From: Bacillus subtilis subsp. subtilis
GTDB taxonomy: Bacteria > Pseudomonadota > Gammaproteobacteria > Xanthomonadales > Xanthomonadaceae
Length of the DNA stretch: 45,146 bases
Direction of reading: 5' to 3'
NCBI GenBank assembly: GCA_021733645.1
Contig: JAHREJ010000037.1
Location: 1 to 45,146, forward strand
Shown here piece after piece: positions 24,929-33,402 of this stretch. The notes beneath the pieces were generated by a model. It saw only the letters and a list, made by a program, of their open reading frames with translations. It was not told the DNA's origin and did not search any database. The position numbers and the translations under genes were made by a program. Every line of letters begins with the position of its first letter. Position 1 is the stretch's first letter.

Positions 24929-25378
24929 ATGACCACCCCCTCCCCGTTCCCGCTTGAACCCACCGCCGCCGCCGCGCAGGCCGCCATCGCCGAGGAATTC
25001 GCCTTCTTCGGCGACTGGTCCGAGCGCTACCAGTACCTGATCGACCTGGGCCGCAAGCTGCCGGCCTTCCCCGAAGAATGGAAGACCGAACAGCACCGCC
25101 TGCTGGGCTGCCAGTCGATGGTCTGGATCGTGCCCGAAGGCAACGCGCAATCGTTGCGCTTCCACGCCATCAGCGACTCGGCGATCGTCTCCGGGCTGAT
25201 CTACCTGGCGCTGCGCGTGTACTCGGGGCGTTCGGCCGCCGACATCCTGGCCACCGAGCCGAGCTACATCCAGGACATCGGGCTGGCGCGCCACCTGTCG
25301 CCCACGCGCAGCAACGGCGTGGCCGCCATGCTGGCCTTCATCCGCGAGACCGCGCAGTCGCAGCACGCCCAACCGTGA
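24929..25378 (+). CDS. sufE: Cysteine desulfuration protein SufE
   Basis: This sulfur-acceptor protein stimulates a cysteine desulfurase (SufS type) and passes sulfane sulfur to the Fe-S scaffold. The 149-aa product has the family core QYLIDLGRKLPAFPEEWKTEQHRLLGCQSMVW with the active Cys at residue 61. The downstream AISDSAIVSGLIYLALRVYSG helix is also conserved. The other suf genes are not in this window. A CGGAG ribosome binding site precedes the ATG. The stop codon overlaps the GTG start of the next MFS gene (GTGA), implying coupled translation. Confidence 0.93.
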   Translation: MTTPSPFPLEPTAAAAQAAIAEEFAFFGDWSERYQYLIDLGRKLPAFPEEWKTEQHRLLGCQSMVWIVPEGNAQSLRFHAISDSAIVSGLIYLALRVYSGRSAADILATEPSYIQDIGLARHLSPTRSNGVAAMLAFIRETAQSQHAQP

Positions 25379-26625
25379 GCGCCGGTGCCCCTGCCGAACC
25401 GGCCGAAGGCGCGCTGACCCTGCTTGCCCGCCCCGGCTTCTCGCTGCTGCTGGCCTACCGCATCTGCGCGATGCTGTCCTACCAGATCGTCGCGGTCACG
25501 GTGGGCTGGCACATCTACGAGGTGACCCGCAATCCGTTCTCGCTGGGCCTGGTGGGGCTGGCCGAGGTACTGCCGTTCTTCTGCGTGGCCCCCTTCGCCG
25601 GCTACCTGGTGGACCACCTGCCGCGCCGTCGGCTGGGCATGGTGGCCGCCAGCGGGCTGGTGCTCACCGCCGTGGTCTTGACGGCCGTGGCCCAGGGCTG
25701 GCTGCCGTTCCACGGGGTGTGGCCGATCTACGCGGCCATTGCGATGACCGGCATGGTCCGCGCGTTTTTGTCGCCGATCTACAACGCGCTGTTCGCGCGC
25801 GTGCTCGAACGCCATCAGTACGCCCGCGGTGCGGGCCTGGGCGCAGTGGTGTTCCAGGCCGGCATGGTTGCCGGCCCGGCGCTGGGCGGGCTGCTGGTCG
25901 CCTGGGGCGGCAAGGGCGTGGCCTACGGGGTGGCCGTGGCGGTGGCGCTGATCGCGGTCGGCTGCCTGTCTGTGCTGCGCGTGTCCGAACCGGTGCACAG
26001 CGGCCCGGCCGCACCGATCTTCAAGAGCATCGCCGAAGGCGGCCGCTTCGTGCTGGGCAACAAGATCATGGTCGGGGCGATGGCGCTGGACATGTTTTCG
26101 GTGCTGCTCGGCGGCGTGGTGGCAATGCTGCCGGCGTTCCTGCATGAAATCCTGCACCACGGCCCGGAGGGACTGGGCATCCTGCGCGCCGCCCCGGCAC
26201 TGGGCTCGGTGTGCGTGGGTCTGTGGCTGGCGCGCCGCCCGCTGCAGCGCAATGCCGGGCGGGTGCTGCTGTTGGCGGTGGCTGGCTTCGGGCTGTGCGT
26301 GATCGGCTTCGGGCTGTCGCACAGCTTCTGGCTGTCGGCGCTGATCCTGCTGTTCTACGGCGCCTTCGACGGCGTCTCGGTGGTGGTCCGTTCGACCATC
26401 CTGCAGTTGGCCACGCCGGAAGAAATGCGCGGCCGGGTGTCTTCGATCAACGGCATCTTCATCAGTTCATCCAACGAACTGGGCGCCTTCTACGCCGGCA
26501 CCATGGCCAGGCTGCTGGGCCTGGCCCCGGCGGTGGTGCTGGGCGGTTTCGCGGTGTTGAGCGTGGCGGGCATCACCGCCTGGAAGAATCCCACCCTGCG
26601 CCGGCTGAACCTGCGCGACCTGTAG
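25375..26625 (+). CDS. MFS exporter, EntS-like (MFS_3) family
   Basis: This 416-aa major facilitator has about eleven to twelve hydrophobic spans. YRICAMLSYQIVAVTVGWHIYEVTRNPFSLGLVGLAEVLP, spread over the first two helices, is typical of the MFS_3/EntS group, which includes enterobactin and other exporters. GYLVDHLPRRRL is the loop 2-3 signature. The start is taken as the GTG at 25375, which overlaps the sufE stop as GTGA; longer upstream frames run inside sufE in the wrong frame. The substrate is not evident. No siderophore genes are nearby. Confidence 0.85.
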   Translation: MSAGAPAEPAEGALTLLARPGFSLLLAYRICAMLSYQIVAVTVGWHIYEVTRNPFSLGLVGLAEVLPFFCVAPFAGYLVDHLPRRRLGMVAASGLVLTAVVLTAVAQGWLPFHGVWPIYAAIAMTGMVRAFLSPIYNALFARVLERHQYARGAGLGAVVFQAGMVAGPALGGLLVAWGGKGVAYGVAVAVALIAVGCLSVLRVSEPVHSGPAAPIFKSIAEGGRFVLGNKIMVGAMALDMFSVLLGGVVAMLPAFLHEILHHGPEGLGILRAAPALGSVCVGLWLARRPLQRNAGRVLLLAVAGFGLCVIGFGLSHSFWLSALILLFYGAFDGVSVVVRSTILQLATPEEMRGRVSSINGIFISSSNELGAFYAGTMARLLGLAPAVVLGGFAVLSVAGITAWKNPTLRRLNLRDL

Positions 26626-26647
26626 GCCCACCGGTCACCGCCACGCC

Positions 26648-26957
26648 CTCACGAAAAAGGCGTTTCTCTCAAGGCAGCGGAGTGGCTGGTTTCAAGGGCG
26701 GCAACCGCTGGCGCGCGGCGGCAGGTGGATGGCCGGGATGTGAGGCGCGCTGTGGCTCGGGATGATGTCTCCGCTCATGCCTGTCGCGAGCATGAGGGCC
26801 CCGTAGCGACCGGCAGGCCGCTACGGGGCTCGCTTGCGGTGCGAAGACGGAAAATCGACCGCTTCCTTGGCACGCCGTTGAGTCGAGCGCTGGGCCGGCA
26901 GCGGCCAACAGCACGGTTCCCGCGTGCCACCTCTGCGGGAGAGCACTCACGAAAAAG
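26648..26957. repeat. 12-bp direct repeats flanking a gene-free stretch
   Basis: CTCACGAAAAAG occurs at 26648-26659 and again at 26946-26957, where it forms the 5' side of the terminator. The roughly 290 bases between have no supported gene; a 93-codon minus-strand frame there has no recognisable features. The origin as a duplication or inserted segment is only a possibility. Confidence 0.5.
26774..26829. other. Two adjacent strong hairpins
   Basis: CTCATGC (26774-26780) pairs with GCATGAG (26790-26796). One base later GCCCCGTAGC (26798-26807) pairs with GCTACGGGGC (26820-26829). The second contains GTAGCG...CGCTAC, recalling a REP. Both lie between the convergent MFS and dksA genes. Confidence 0.7.
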
Positions 26958-26979
26958 CCCGGCCGAAGCCGGGCTTTTT
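26952..26979. terminator. Bidirectional terminator between the MFS gene and dksA
   Basis: AAAAAGCCCGGC cgaa GCCGGGCTTTTT is a perfect stem with A run and T run on opposite sides, so it can end transcription from both converging genes. It lies 26 bases after the dksA stop. Confidence 0.92.
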
Positions 26980-27004
26980 CTTGTCAATCAACCACCATCA
27001 GCGA

Positions 27005-28255
27005 TCAGTCGCCCTGCTGCTTCTGCAAGTGCTCCCAACGCTCCTGGGCGTCAATGGTGCGTTCGGCGGTCAGACGCGCGTCAAGGCGGTCCAGGCCGAT
27101 TTCTTCACCGGTGTCCACGCAGTAGCCGTAGTCACCGTCTTCCAGGCGCTTGAGCGTGCTGTTGATCTTGCCGATCAGCTTGCGGTAACGATCGCGGGTA
27201 CGCAGTTCCAGCGAGTTCTCGGTCTCGCGGGTGGCGCGCTCGGCTTCATCGCCGATGTCACGCACTTCTTCCTGCAGGTTCGCGATGGTCTGCTTGGATT
27301 CCTCGACCAGATCATTGCGCCAGTGCTGCAGGCGCTGGCGGAAATACTCCAGCTGCAGCGGGCTCATGTATTCCTCTTCCGCGCTCGGCTTGTAGCCGAC
27401 GGGCAGGATCGGACGACCGGTGGCTTCGTCAGTCTTGTATTCCACCACCTTGACCTTGGTGCGCGGGGCCGGGGCGGCCGAACGCGCGGCCACGGCAACG
27501 GCGACCTTGCCGACCGGACGCGACACGGGCTTGGGAGCGGACTCGGACTTGGCGGGGGTTTTTGCAGGCGATTTCGAAACGGGCACGGGATTCTTGTTTT
27601 GCGGGGCTTTGGACGCGGAGGCGGCCGCTACCGGCTTCGGCGTGGTCGCCGGAGTGGGAGCAGGCTTGGCCGCGGCGTTGGCCGGGACAGACTTGGCCGG
27701 CGCCGGCGGAGCCGGCTTCGGTGCGGACTTCACTACGGGTGCTGCAACCGGCTTGGCGGCCGGCTTGGTTGCCACAGGCTTGCTGGCGGTTTTGTTTGCC
27801 TTGACCGGCTTGGCCGGCGGCTGTTGGGCCGCGACCTTCTTGGCCGGCACAGGCTTGGAGACCGGCTTGGACACTGCCGGTTTCACGGATTTCTTGGCCA
27901 CCGTCTTGCTGGGCGTGGCCTTCTTCACCGGCGCTTTGACGACCGGCTTGGCCGCCGCCACCTTCTTGACGACAGCCTTCTTGGCCGTCGGCTTGGCCGC
28001 GGTGACCTTCCTGGCCGGCGCCTTGCTCACCACCGGCTTTTTGGCGACGGCTTTCTTCACCGCCTTGGCCGGGGTCTTGGCGACCGGTTTCTTTACGGGT
28101 GCCGTCCTGGCCGCCGGTTGTTTGGATGCAGGCTTGCCAGCCGGCTTTGCGGCCGGTTTCTTGGCAACGGACTTGGCCGCCAACTTCTTAGCAACAGGCT
28201 TGGCGGTTTTCTTGGCGGCCTTGACGGCCTTGTTTGCAGTTTTTTTAGCAGCCAC
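27005..28255 (-). CDS. dksA: DksA-like protein with long Lys/Ala/Pro-rich N-terminal tail
   Basis: DksA binds the RNA polymerase secondary channel and, with ppGpp, controls stable RNA and other promoters. This 416-aa protein is far longer than E. coli DksA (151 aa). Residues 1 to about 270 are histone-H1/AlgP-like, dominated by KKPAAKP, KPVAKK and similar repeats. Residues from about 290 on are the DksA domain. The coiled-coil tip motif DxxDxA is kept (DIGDEA). Of the four zinc-finger cysteines only the first remains (C379); the others are T382, T400 and A403. The start is GTG at 28255 with GGAAGAG upstream. The tail is very basic and may bind nucleic acid. The symbol is by homology of the C-terminal domain. 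Confidence 0.88.
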   Translation of the reverse strand: MAAKKTANKAVKAAKKTAKPVAKKLAAKSVAKKPAAKPAGKPASKQPAARTAPVKKPVAKTPAKAVKKAVAKKPVVSKAPARKVTAAKPTAKKAVVKKVAAAKPVVKAPVKKATPSKTVAKKSVKPAVSKPVSKPVPAKKVAAQQPPAKPVKANKTASKPVATKPAAKPVAAPVVKSAPKPAPPAPAKSVPANAAAKPAPTPATTPKPVAAASASKAPQNKNPVPVSKSPAKTPAKSESAPKPVSRPVGKVAVAVAARSAAPAPRTKVKVVEYKTDEATGRPILPVGYKPSAEEEYMSPLQLEYFRQRLQHWRNDLVEESKQTIANLQEEVRDIGDEAERATRETENSLELRTRDRYRKLIGKINSTLKRLEDGDYGYCVDTGEEIGLDRLDARLTAERTIDAQERWEHLQKQQGD

Positions 28256-28299
28256 GAAACGCTCTTCCTTGGTTTCCCCGGGGCCCGGGAAAGCGGGCC

Positions 28300-28328
28300 T
28301 TTATAGCCTACCCGACCAGCAGCAGCAA
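28300..28328 (-). promoter_or_regulatory. Sigma70 promoter of the dksA-like gene
   Basis: On the minus strand TTGCTG (28323-28328), a 17-base spacer and TATAAA (28300-28305) lie about 45 bases upstream of the GTG start. The start of the transcript has a GC-rich inverted repeat (around 28278-28297). Confidence 0.7.
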
Positions 28329-28526
28329 CCACACCCCTTGCTCCGTTCAGCCCCGGAGCCGCAAGGCGTGAAGCCGGTCCGCCCGTCCAGCGGGGCCGGC
28401 TTGCGCAGTTCGGTACCTGACCCGGCAACCGCCGGGGCGGCCCGCCACGCGCGTGGGCGCGGAGGGGGCCAACACCCCATCCTGCGACAAATGCGGCCTT
28501 CATGCCAACTGCCTTAAGATTGGCAG

Positions 28527-28784
28527 GTGATCTCTCGACTGCTCATTGCCGTGCTGCGCTTCTACAAGCGCTTCATCAGCCCGTTGCTGGGGCCGCGCTG
28601 CCGCTTCATGCCCAGCTGTTCTGAATACGCCATGCAAGCCATCGCCACGCATGGGCCCGCGCGCGGCGGCTGGCTGGCCGCGCGCCGGCTGGGCCGTTGC
28701 CATCCCTTCCATCCCGGCGGCATCGACGAGGTGCCGCCGCGCACCGCGGGTGACGCTGCCTGCCGCTGCACAGGAAAACACTGA
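28527..28784 (+). CDS. yidD: Membrane protein insertion efficiency factor YidD
   Basis: This 85-aa protein has the YidD signature: [28 protein letters not shown], with conserved Cys residues, then [23 protein letters not shown]. YidD is a small amphipathic inner-membrane-associated protein that helps YidC-dependent insertion. It usually sits between rnpA and yidC; here it is instead 1 base upstream of a dihydroorotase gene. The start codon is GTG at 28527, with GGCAGG just upstream. Confidence 0.92.
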   Translation: MISRLLIAVLRFYKRFISPLLGPRCRFMPSCSEYAMQAIATHGPARGGWLAARRLGRCHPFHPGGIDEVPPRTAGDAACRCTGKH

Positions 28785-28785
28785 A

Positions 28786-30132
28786 ATGCCCTCCACGCTC
28801 ATCGTCAACGCCCGCCTGGTCAACGAAGGCACCATCGCCCAGGGCGACCTGCGCATCGAAAACGGCCGCATCGCGCAGATCGGCACCGGCCTGGACGCCC
28901 GCCCGGGCGAAACCGTGGTGGACGCCGCCGGCCGCTGGCTGCTGCCCGGCATGATCGACGACCAGGTGCACTTCCGCGAACCCGGCCTGACCCACAAGGG
29001 CGACATCGCCACCGAGTCGGCCGCCGCGGTGGCCGGTGGGCTGACCAGCTTCATGGACATGCCCAACACCAACCCGCCCACGCTCAACGCCGAGATCCTG
29101 CAGGCCAAGTACGACGCCGCGGCCGGCCGGGCACGCGCCAATTACGGCTTCTACATGGGCGCCAGCAACGACAACCTGGAACACATCCAGTCGCTGGACC
29201 CCAGGACCGCGCCCGGCATCAAGGTGTTCATGGGCGCCTCCACCGGCAACATGCTGGTGGACAACCCGGACACCCTGGACGCGATCTTCCGCGACGCCCC
29301 CACCCCGATCATCACCCATTGCGAAGACACCCCGATGATCGATGCCAAGGCCAAGGAGTACGCCGACAAATACGGCGATGCGCTCAGTGCCGAACAGCAT
29401 CCGGACATCCGCTCGCGCGAGGCCTGCCTGAAATCCTCCGAGCTGGCGGTGTCGCTGGCGAAGAAGCACGGCACCCGCCTGCACGTGCTGCACATTTCCA
29501 CCGCCGACGAGCTCAAGCTGTTCGAGCGCGGCCCGCTGATCCGGGCCGATGGCAGCCGCAAGCAGATCACCGCCGAAACCTGCATCCATTTCCTGCGCTT
29601 TGACCGCAGCGATTACGCGCGGCTGGGCAACCTGATCAAGTGCAACCCGGCCATCAAGGAAGCCAGCGACCGCGAGGCGCTGACGCGCGCGGTGGCCGAA
29701 GACGTGATCGACGTGCTGGCCACCGACCACGCCCCGCACACCTGGGAAGAGAAGCAGAAGCCCTACCCGCAGGCACCGTCCGGCCTGCCGCTGGTGCAGT
29801 ACGCGCTGGTGGCCGCGCTGGAGCTGGTGCACGAAGGCAAGCTTGAGATCACCCAGGTGGTGCAGAAGTTCGCGCACGCCCCGGCGCAGCTGTTCGATGT
29901 GAGCCAGCGCGGTTACCTGCGCGAAGGCTATTTCGCCGACCTGGTGCTGGTGGAAGACGTACCGTTCACGGTCAAGCGCGAGGACGTGCTGTCCAAGTGC
30001 GGCTGGTCACCGTTTGAAGGCATGACCTTCCGCTCGCGGATCGCCTCGACCTGGGTCAACGGCGAGCTGGCCTGGGATGGCGAGCAGCTGGTCGGTGCGC
30101 CGAACGGCCAGCGCATGAGCTTCGACCGCTGA
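28786..30132 (+). CDS. pyrC: Dihydroorotase (class I type)
   Basis: This enzyme cyclises carbamoyl aspartate to dihydroorotate in pyrimidine synthesis. The 448-aa amidohydrolase has the metal-binding motif DDQVHFREPG near 64-73 and the carboxylated Lys in PGIKVFMG near 148. Metal-binding His residues lie in THCED and HVLHIST, and the catalytic Asp in ATDHAPH near 315. The length and motifs fit the multifunctional-complex type (PyrC/AllB/hydantoinase branch). Allantoinase is therefore an alternative, but no purine-catabolic genes are near. It starts 1 base after yidD and its stop overlaps the start of the M23 peptidase gene by one base (TGATG). Confidence 0.9.
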   Translation: MPSTLIVNARLVNEGTIAQGDLRIENGRIAQIGTGLDARPGETVVDAAGRWLLPGMIDDQVHFREPGLTHKGDIATESAAAVAGGLTSFMDMPNTNPPTLNAEILQAKYDAAAGRARANYGFYMGASNDNLEHIQSLDPRTAPGIKVFMGASTGNMLVDNPDTLDAIFRDAPTPIITHCEDTPMIDAKAKEYADKYGDALSAEQHPDIRSREACLKSSELAVSLAKKHGTRLHVLHISTADELKLFERGPLIRADGSRKQITAETCIHFLRFDRSDYARLGNLIKCNPAIKEASDREALTRAVAEDVIDVLATDHAPHTWEEKQKPYPQAPSGLPLVQYALVAALELVHEGKLEITQVVQKFAHAPAQLFDVSQRGYLREGYFADLVLVEDVPFTVKREDVLSKCGWSPFEGMTFRSRIASTWVNGELAWDGEQLVGAPNGQRMSFDR

Positions 30133-30977
30133 TGCGGGCATCGTGGTTGGGCCTGGCCCTGCTCGCGGCGGGTGCCGCGGGCGTGGGCGCGCTGCTGCCC
30201 TCGCCCGCCAGCGCCCAGGCCGACACCCGCGTGGTGTTTCCGGCCAGTGCTTCGCAGGGCGCGATGGTGATCGGCAAGGTGCCGGCCGGCAGCGTGGTGC
30301 AGTACGCCGGCCGCACACTGCGGGTGAGCGGCTACGGCAGCGTGGTGTTCGGCATCGGCCGCGATGAGAAAGGCCCGTTGCAGGTGCAGGTGCAGCGCCC
30401 GGATGGCGGCAGCGATACGGTCAGCATCGCGGTGACCGCGCGCGACTGGCCGACCGAGCGCGTCAACGGCGTACCGCCCAAGACAGTCAACCCGCCCCCG
30501 GCAATCGCCGAGCGGATCAAGCGTGAGCAGGCGCAGGTGACCGCTGCGCGCGCGCGCGACGATGACCGCGCCGACTTCGCCAAGCCCTTCATCTGGCCGG
30601 TGCAGGGCCGCATCAGCGGGCGCTTCGGCAATGCCCGGGTGTACAACGGGCAACCCGGCGCGGGGCATTCAGGCATGGACATCACGGTACCGACCGGCAC
30701 CCCGGTCAAGGCCCCCGCCGCCGGCGTGGTGACCTTCGCCGGCCCGGACCTGTACCTCACCGGCGGCACCTTGCTGCTCGATCACGGCTTCGGGATCAGC
30801 TCCAATTTCCTGCACCTGTCGCGGATCGACGTGAAGGTGGGCGATCGGGTGGAACAGGGCCAGGTGATCGCCGCCGTCGGTGCCACCGGCCGCGCGACGG
30901 GGCCACATCTGCATTGGGGCATGAACTGGTTCGACACCCGCATTGATCCGTTGCTGGTGCTCGAACGCGGCAAGTGA
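30132..30977 (+). CDS. M23 family metallopeptidase (LytM domain)
   Basis: This secreted murein-endopeptidase-like protein has 281 aa. Residues 1-28 are a signal peptide (ASA cleavage), followed by a beta-rich linker domain to about 115 and a basic helix (ERIKREQAQVTAARARDDDR). The LytM domain follows, with HSGMD near 177-181 and HLHWG near 256-260, so both zinc-binding motifs are complete. Probable substrate is peptidoglycan crosslinks. It is coupled to pyrC by a one-base overlap, which suggests an operon yidD-pyrC-M23. Confidence 0.9.
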   Translation: MRASWLGLALLAAGAAGVGALLPSPASAQADTRVVFPASASQGAMVIGKVPAGSVVQYAGRTLRVSGYGSVVFGIGRDEKGPLQVQVQRPDGGSDTVSIAVTARDWPTERVNGVPPKTVNPPPAIAERIKREQAQVTAARARDDDRADFAKPFIWPVQGRISGRFGNARVYNGQPGAGHSGMDITVPTGTPVKAPAAGVVTFAGPDLYLTGGTLLLDHGFGISSNFLHLSRIDVKVGDRVEQGQVIAAVGATGRATGPHLHWGMNWFDTRIDPLLVLERGK

Positions 30978-31099
30978 GCAGCGCGCGGCCAGCGCGCCGC
31001 GCGGTTGGCCGGGTTGGCTGCCGAAGCAGCGCCGACCGGTGTTGATCGGCACCGGAACGCATGGCCACGGCCGGCGCGGTGCCACACCCGAAAACACCC

Positions 31100-31122
31100 G
31101 TAGATCCGCGCCATGCGTGGAT
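31100..31122 (+). repeat. SMAG-type REP after the M23 gene
   Basis: GTAG is followed by ATCCGCGC cat GCGTGGAT with one G-T pair. It lies between the converging M23 and squalene-synthase-like genes; other small palindromes surround it (30978-31147). Confidence 0.75.
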
Positions 31123-31147
31123 GCCGCGCCGTGCGCGGCACGCAGGA

Positions 31148-31855
31148 TCAGCCGCGCCCGGCCCACCAGGTGCGCAGCAGTGTGCGCATCGGGGTGACTT
31201 TCAGCTCACGCCCGTGCGCACTGGCCTGCAGTCGGGTGCGTGCCAGCGAGGCGTACATGCGCCGTGGGCGCGGGCCGGCAATGCGTGCCGGCCACCGGGC
31301 CAACAACTGCTGCGCCCACTGCTGGGCGGCAGTGCCCTGGCCATTGGCCAGCAGCGAACGGGGTACCGCCGCCACGCCGGCCTCATGCAGTCGTTGGGCC
31401 AGCGTCTGCAGCAGGACCGGGCCGGCCACATCGCCACGCGCCGGGGTATCGAACACCACCGCTTCCACCGCCGCGACCGCGGCTGCATAGGCATGCAGCG
31501 AACCCAACGCCTGCGCCGGCTCCATTGCGGGTGCGCGTGCTTCGATCAGGTCCGGCAGGGTGTCAGCCAGCGCCGCCCACGGGGCACGCACCGGCTCCAG
31601 CAGGCGCCCCAGCGGATGCCGCGACCGCTGCCCGGCCCAGCTGCGCAGTTCCTCGCCCCACCACGCCAGCTTGGCATCGGCCGGCATCGGGTCGCCACTG
31701 GTGTTGAGAATGTCGTCGAACTCCTGCAGCAGCGCGAACCACGCTACCACCAGGCTGCGCTGTGCCTCGGGCACGAACGGCTCGGCCACCGACCATTCCG
31801 GCCAGCGGGTTCGCCACTTGTCCAGGAAACTGTCGAGGGCGCTGGAAGTTGTCAC
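31148..31855 (-). CDS. Squalene/phytoene synthase-like protein
   Basis: This 235-aa, mostly helical protein has the segment VAWFALLQEFDDILNTSGDPMPADAKLAWWGEELRSW. It resembles the first aspartate-rich region of squalene/phytoene synthases, including the WW-EEL pattern. A second DxxxD motif is not evident and the protein is shorter than the active enzymes (about 280-300 aa). It may therefore be a degenerate or accessory member such as a complex assembly factor. The start is taken as GTG at 31855 with AAGGA 8 bases upstream. The open frame extends to 31960, but that part is translated REP sequence. It lies downstream of gph in the same orientation. Family assignment is moderate. Confidence 0.5.
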   Translation of the reverse strand: MTTSSALDSFLDKWRTRWPEWSVAEPFVPEAQRSLVVAWFALLQEFDDILNTSGDPMPADAKLAWWGEELRSWAGQRSRHPLGRLLEPVRAPWAALADTLPDLIEARAPAMEPAQALGSLHAYAAAVAAVEAVVFDTPARGDVAGPVLLQTLAQRLHEAGVAAVPRSLLANGQGTAAQQWAQQLLARWPARIAGPRPRRMYASLARTRLQASAHGRELKVTPMRTLLRTWWAGRG

Positions 31856-31878
31856 GGGGGAAATCCTTGGAAAGAAAT

Positions 31879-31903
31879 GTGCCGACCAACGGTCGGCGGC
31901 TAC
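31879..31903 (-). repeat. SMAG-type REP upstream of the squalene-synthase-like gene
   Basis: On the minus strand GTAGCCGCCGACC gtt GGTCGGCAC. It separates gph from the next gene. Confidence 0.85.
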
Positions 31904-31981
31904 CGGGGGCGCGACGGTCGGGGACCGCGGCGTGCCTGGGTTGCGCTGCGTACCGGTCAACGGCCGATGCCGACCCGGCGG

Positions 31982-32662
31982 TCAGGCGCGCGCCAGCGGC
32001 CAGGCATCGGCGCGCTGCAGCTGCGCAGGGTGCTCGGCCATGCGCTCTGCGCCCCAGGCCAGTGGGTCGTCGGCGTCCAGCCGGTAGCCCCACAGCGCGG
32101 CCACCGAGGCCATGCCGGCGGCGTTGGCGGCCACGATGTCGCGCTCGTCGTCGCCCACGTAAATGCAGGTGGCCGGGTCGATGTTCATGCGCTCGGCCGC
32201 GGCCAGCAACGGCAACGGGTGCGGCTTGCGCTGGGCCAGCGTGTCGCCGCCGATCAGCACCTGGCAGCGGGCTTCCCAGCCCAGTTGCGGCACGATCAGC
32301 CTGGCCAGGTACTCCGGTTTGTTGGTGACGATGCCCCACACGCAGCCGGCGGCATCCAGCGTGTCCAGCAGGCCGGTGACACCGTCGAACAGCATCGCGT
32401 GCTGGCCGATCAGCCCTTCATAGCGTGCCAGGAACTCGGGCACCAGCGCGTCGCGCTCGACCTGCCCCAGTTCCGGGAAGGCCACCGACACCATCGCACG
32501 CGACCCCTTGGAGACCACCGGACGCAGTTCGTCCAAGGTGATCGGGGGGCGCGTACGCGCGGCCAGCATCGCGTTGGCGGTGGCCAGCATGTCCGGCGCG
32601 CTGTCGAGCAGGGTGCCGTCCAGGTCGAACAGCACCGCCTTGGGAAAACCGGACTCAGACAC
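31982..32662 (-). CDS. gph: Phosphoglycolate phosphatase (HAD family)
   Basis: This 226-aa HAD hydrolase has motif [11 protein letters not shown] (D13, D15), motif II VTNKP near 116, the motif III Lys in RKPHPLPL and motif IV VGDDERD near 170. It corresponds to Gph, which removes 2-phosphoglycolate. A role in N-acetylmuramate recycling (MupP) is an alternative for Gph-like proteins next to ubiG in pseudomonads. The start is GTG at 32662, overlapping the end of ubiG by 8 bases. The order mtaD-ubiG-gph is like that in Pseudomonas. Confidence 0.88.
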   Translation of the reverse strand: MSESGFPKAVLFDLDGTLLDSAPDMLATANAMLAARTRPPITLDELRPVVSKGSRAMVSVAFPELGQVERDALVPEFLARYEGLIGQHAMLFDGVTGLLDTLDAAGCVWGIVTNKPEYLARLIVPQLGWEARCQVLIGGDTLAQRKPHPLPLLAAAERMNIDPATCIYVGDDERDIVAANAAGMASVAALWGYRLDADDPLAWGAERMAEHPAQLQRADAWPLARA

Positions 32663-33386
32663 CGGCCGTCTCTTCGGGCTTCACGGCATGGGCCAGGTAA
32701 TTGATGTCGGTGCGGCTGCTCAGGCGCGCGCGGTTGCGCCACGGCTCGTAGGCCATGCCGCTGACATCGCGCAGGCTCAAATCGGCGTCGCGCAGCCACT
32801 TGCCCAGCTCGGCCGGCTTGATGAAGTCCTGGTAGTGGTGGGTGCCCTTGGGCAGCAGCCGCGCCACGTACTCGGCACCCACGATCGCCACGGCGAACGC
32901 GGCCGGGGTGCGGTTGACGGTGGACAGGAACAGCTGGCCGCCGGGCTTGAGCAGGCGGTGGCAGGCGGCGATGATCGCGCCCGGGTCCGGTACGTGTTCC
33001 AGCATTTCCATGCAGGTGACCACATCGAAACTACCCGGCTGTTCGGCAGCCAGGTCCTCGGCCGCCTGCACGCGGTAGTCCACGCTGACGCCCGATTCCA
33101 GGCCGTGCAGGCGCGCCACCTTGACCAGTTCCGGGGCCAGGTCGATCGCGGTGACGTCCGCGCCCTCCTTGGCCAGCGCCTCGCTGAGCAGGCCACCGCC
33201 GCAGCCGATGTCCAGCACGCGCGCACCGCGCAGGGCCACGCGGCTGGCCACGTACTGCAGGCGCACCGGGTTCAGGGCATGCAGCGGCTTCTGCGGGCCG
33301 TCGGTATCCCACCAGCGGTTGGCGAGCGCGGCGAACTTGTCCAGTTCGGCCTGGTCGAAATTGGTGGAAGCGTGGGGGGTGTTCAT
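32655..33386 (-). CDS. ubiG: Ubiquinone biosynthesis O-methyltransferase
   Basis: This enzyme carries out both O-methylations of ubiquinone synthesis with SAM. The 243-aa protein begins with [21 protein letters not shown], as UbiG does. It has SAM motif [21 protein letters not shown] near 58-77 and the [11 protein letters not shown] and [12 protein letters not shown] segments. The ATG at 33386 is 16 bases after the mtaD stop. The 3' end overlaps gph. Confidence 0.96.
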   Translation of the reverse strand: MNTPHASTNFDQAELDKFAALANRWWDTDGPQKPLHALNPVRLQYVASRVALRGARVLDIGCGGGLLSEALAKEGADVTAIDLAPELVKVARLHGLESGVSVDYRVQAAEDLAAEQPGSFDVVTCMEMLEHVPDPGAIIAACHRLLKPGGQLFLSTVNRTPAAFAVAIVGAEYVARLLPKGTHHYQDFIKPAELGKWLRDADLSLRDVSGMAYEPWRNRARLSSRTDINYLAHAVKPEETAGV

Positions 33387-33402
33387 GGGGATCCTTGGTG
33401 CA

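Noticed and set aside
26669..26950. Minus-strand 93-codon frame between the MFS gene and dksA
   Set aside because: No ribosome binding site, no recognisable domain, and it runs through two strong hairpins and part of the terminator.
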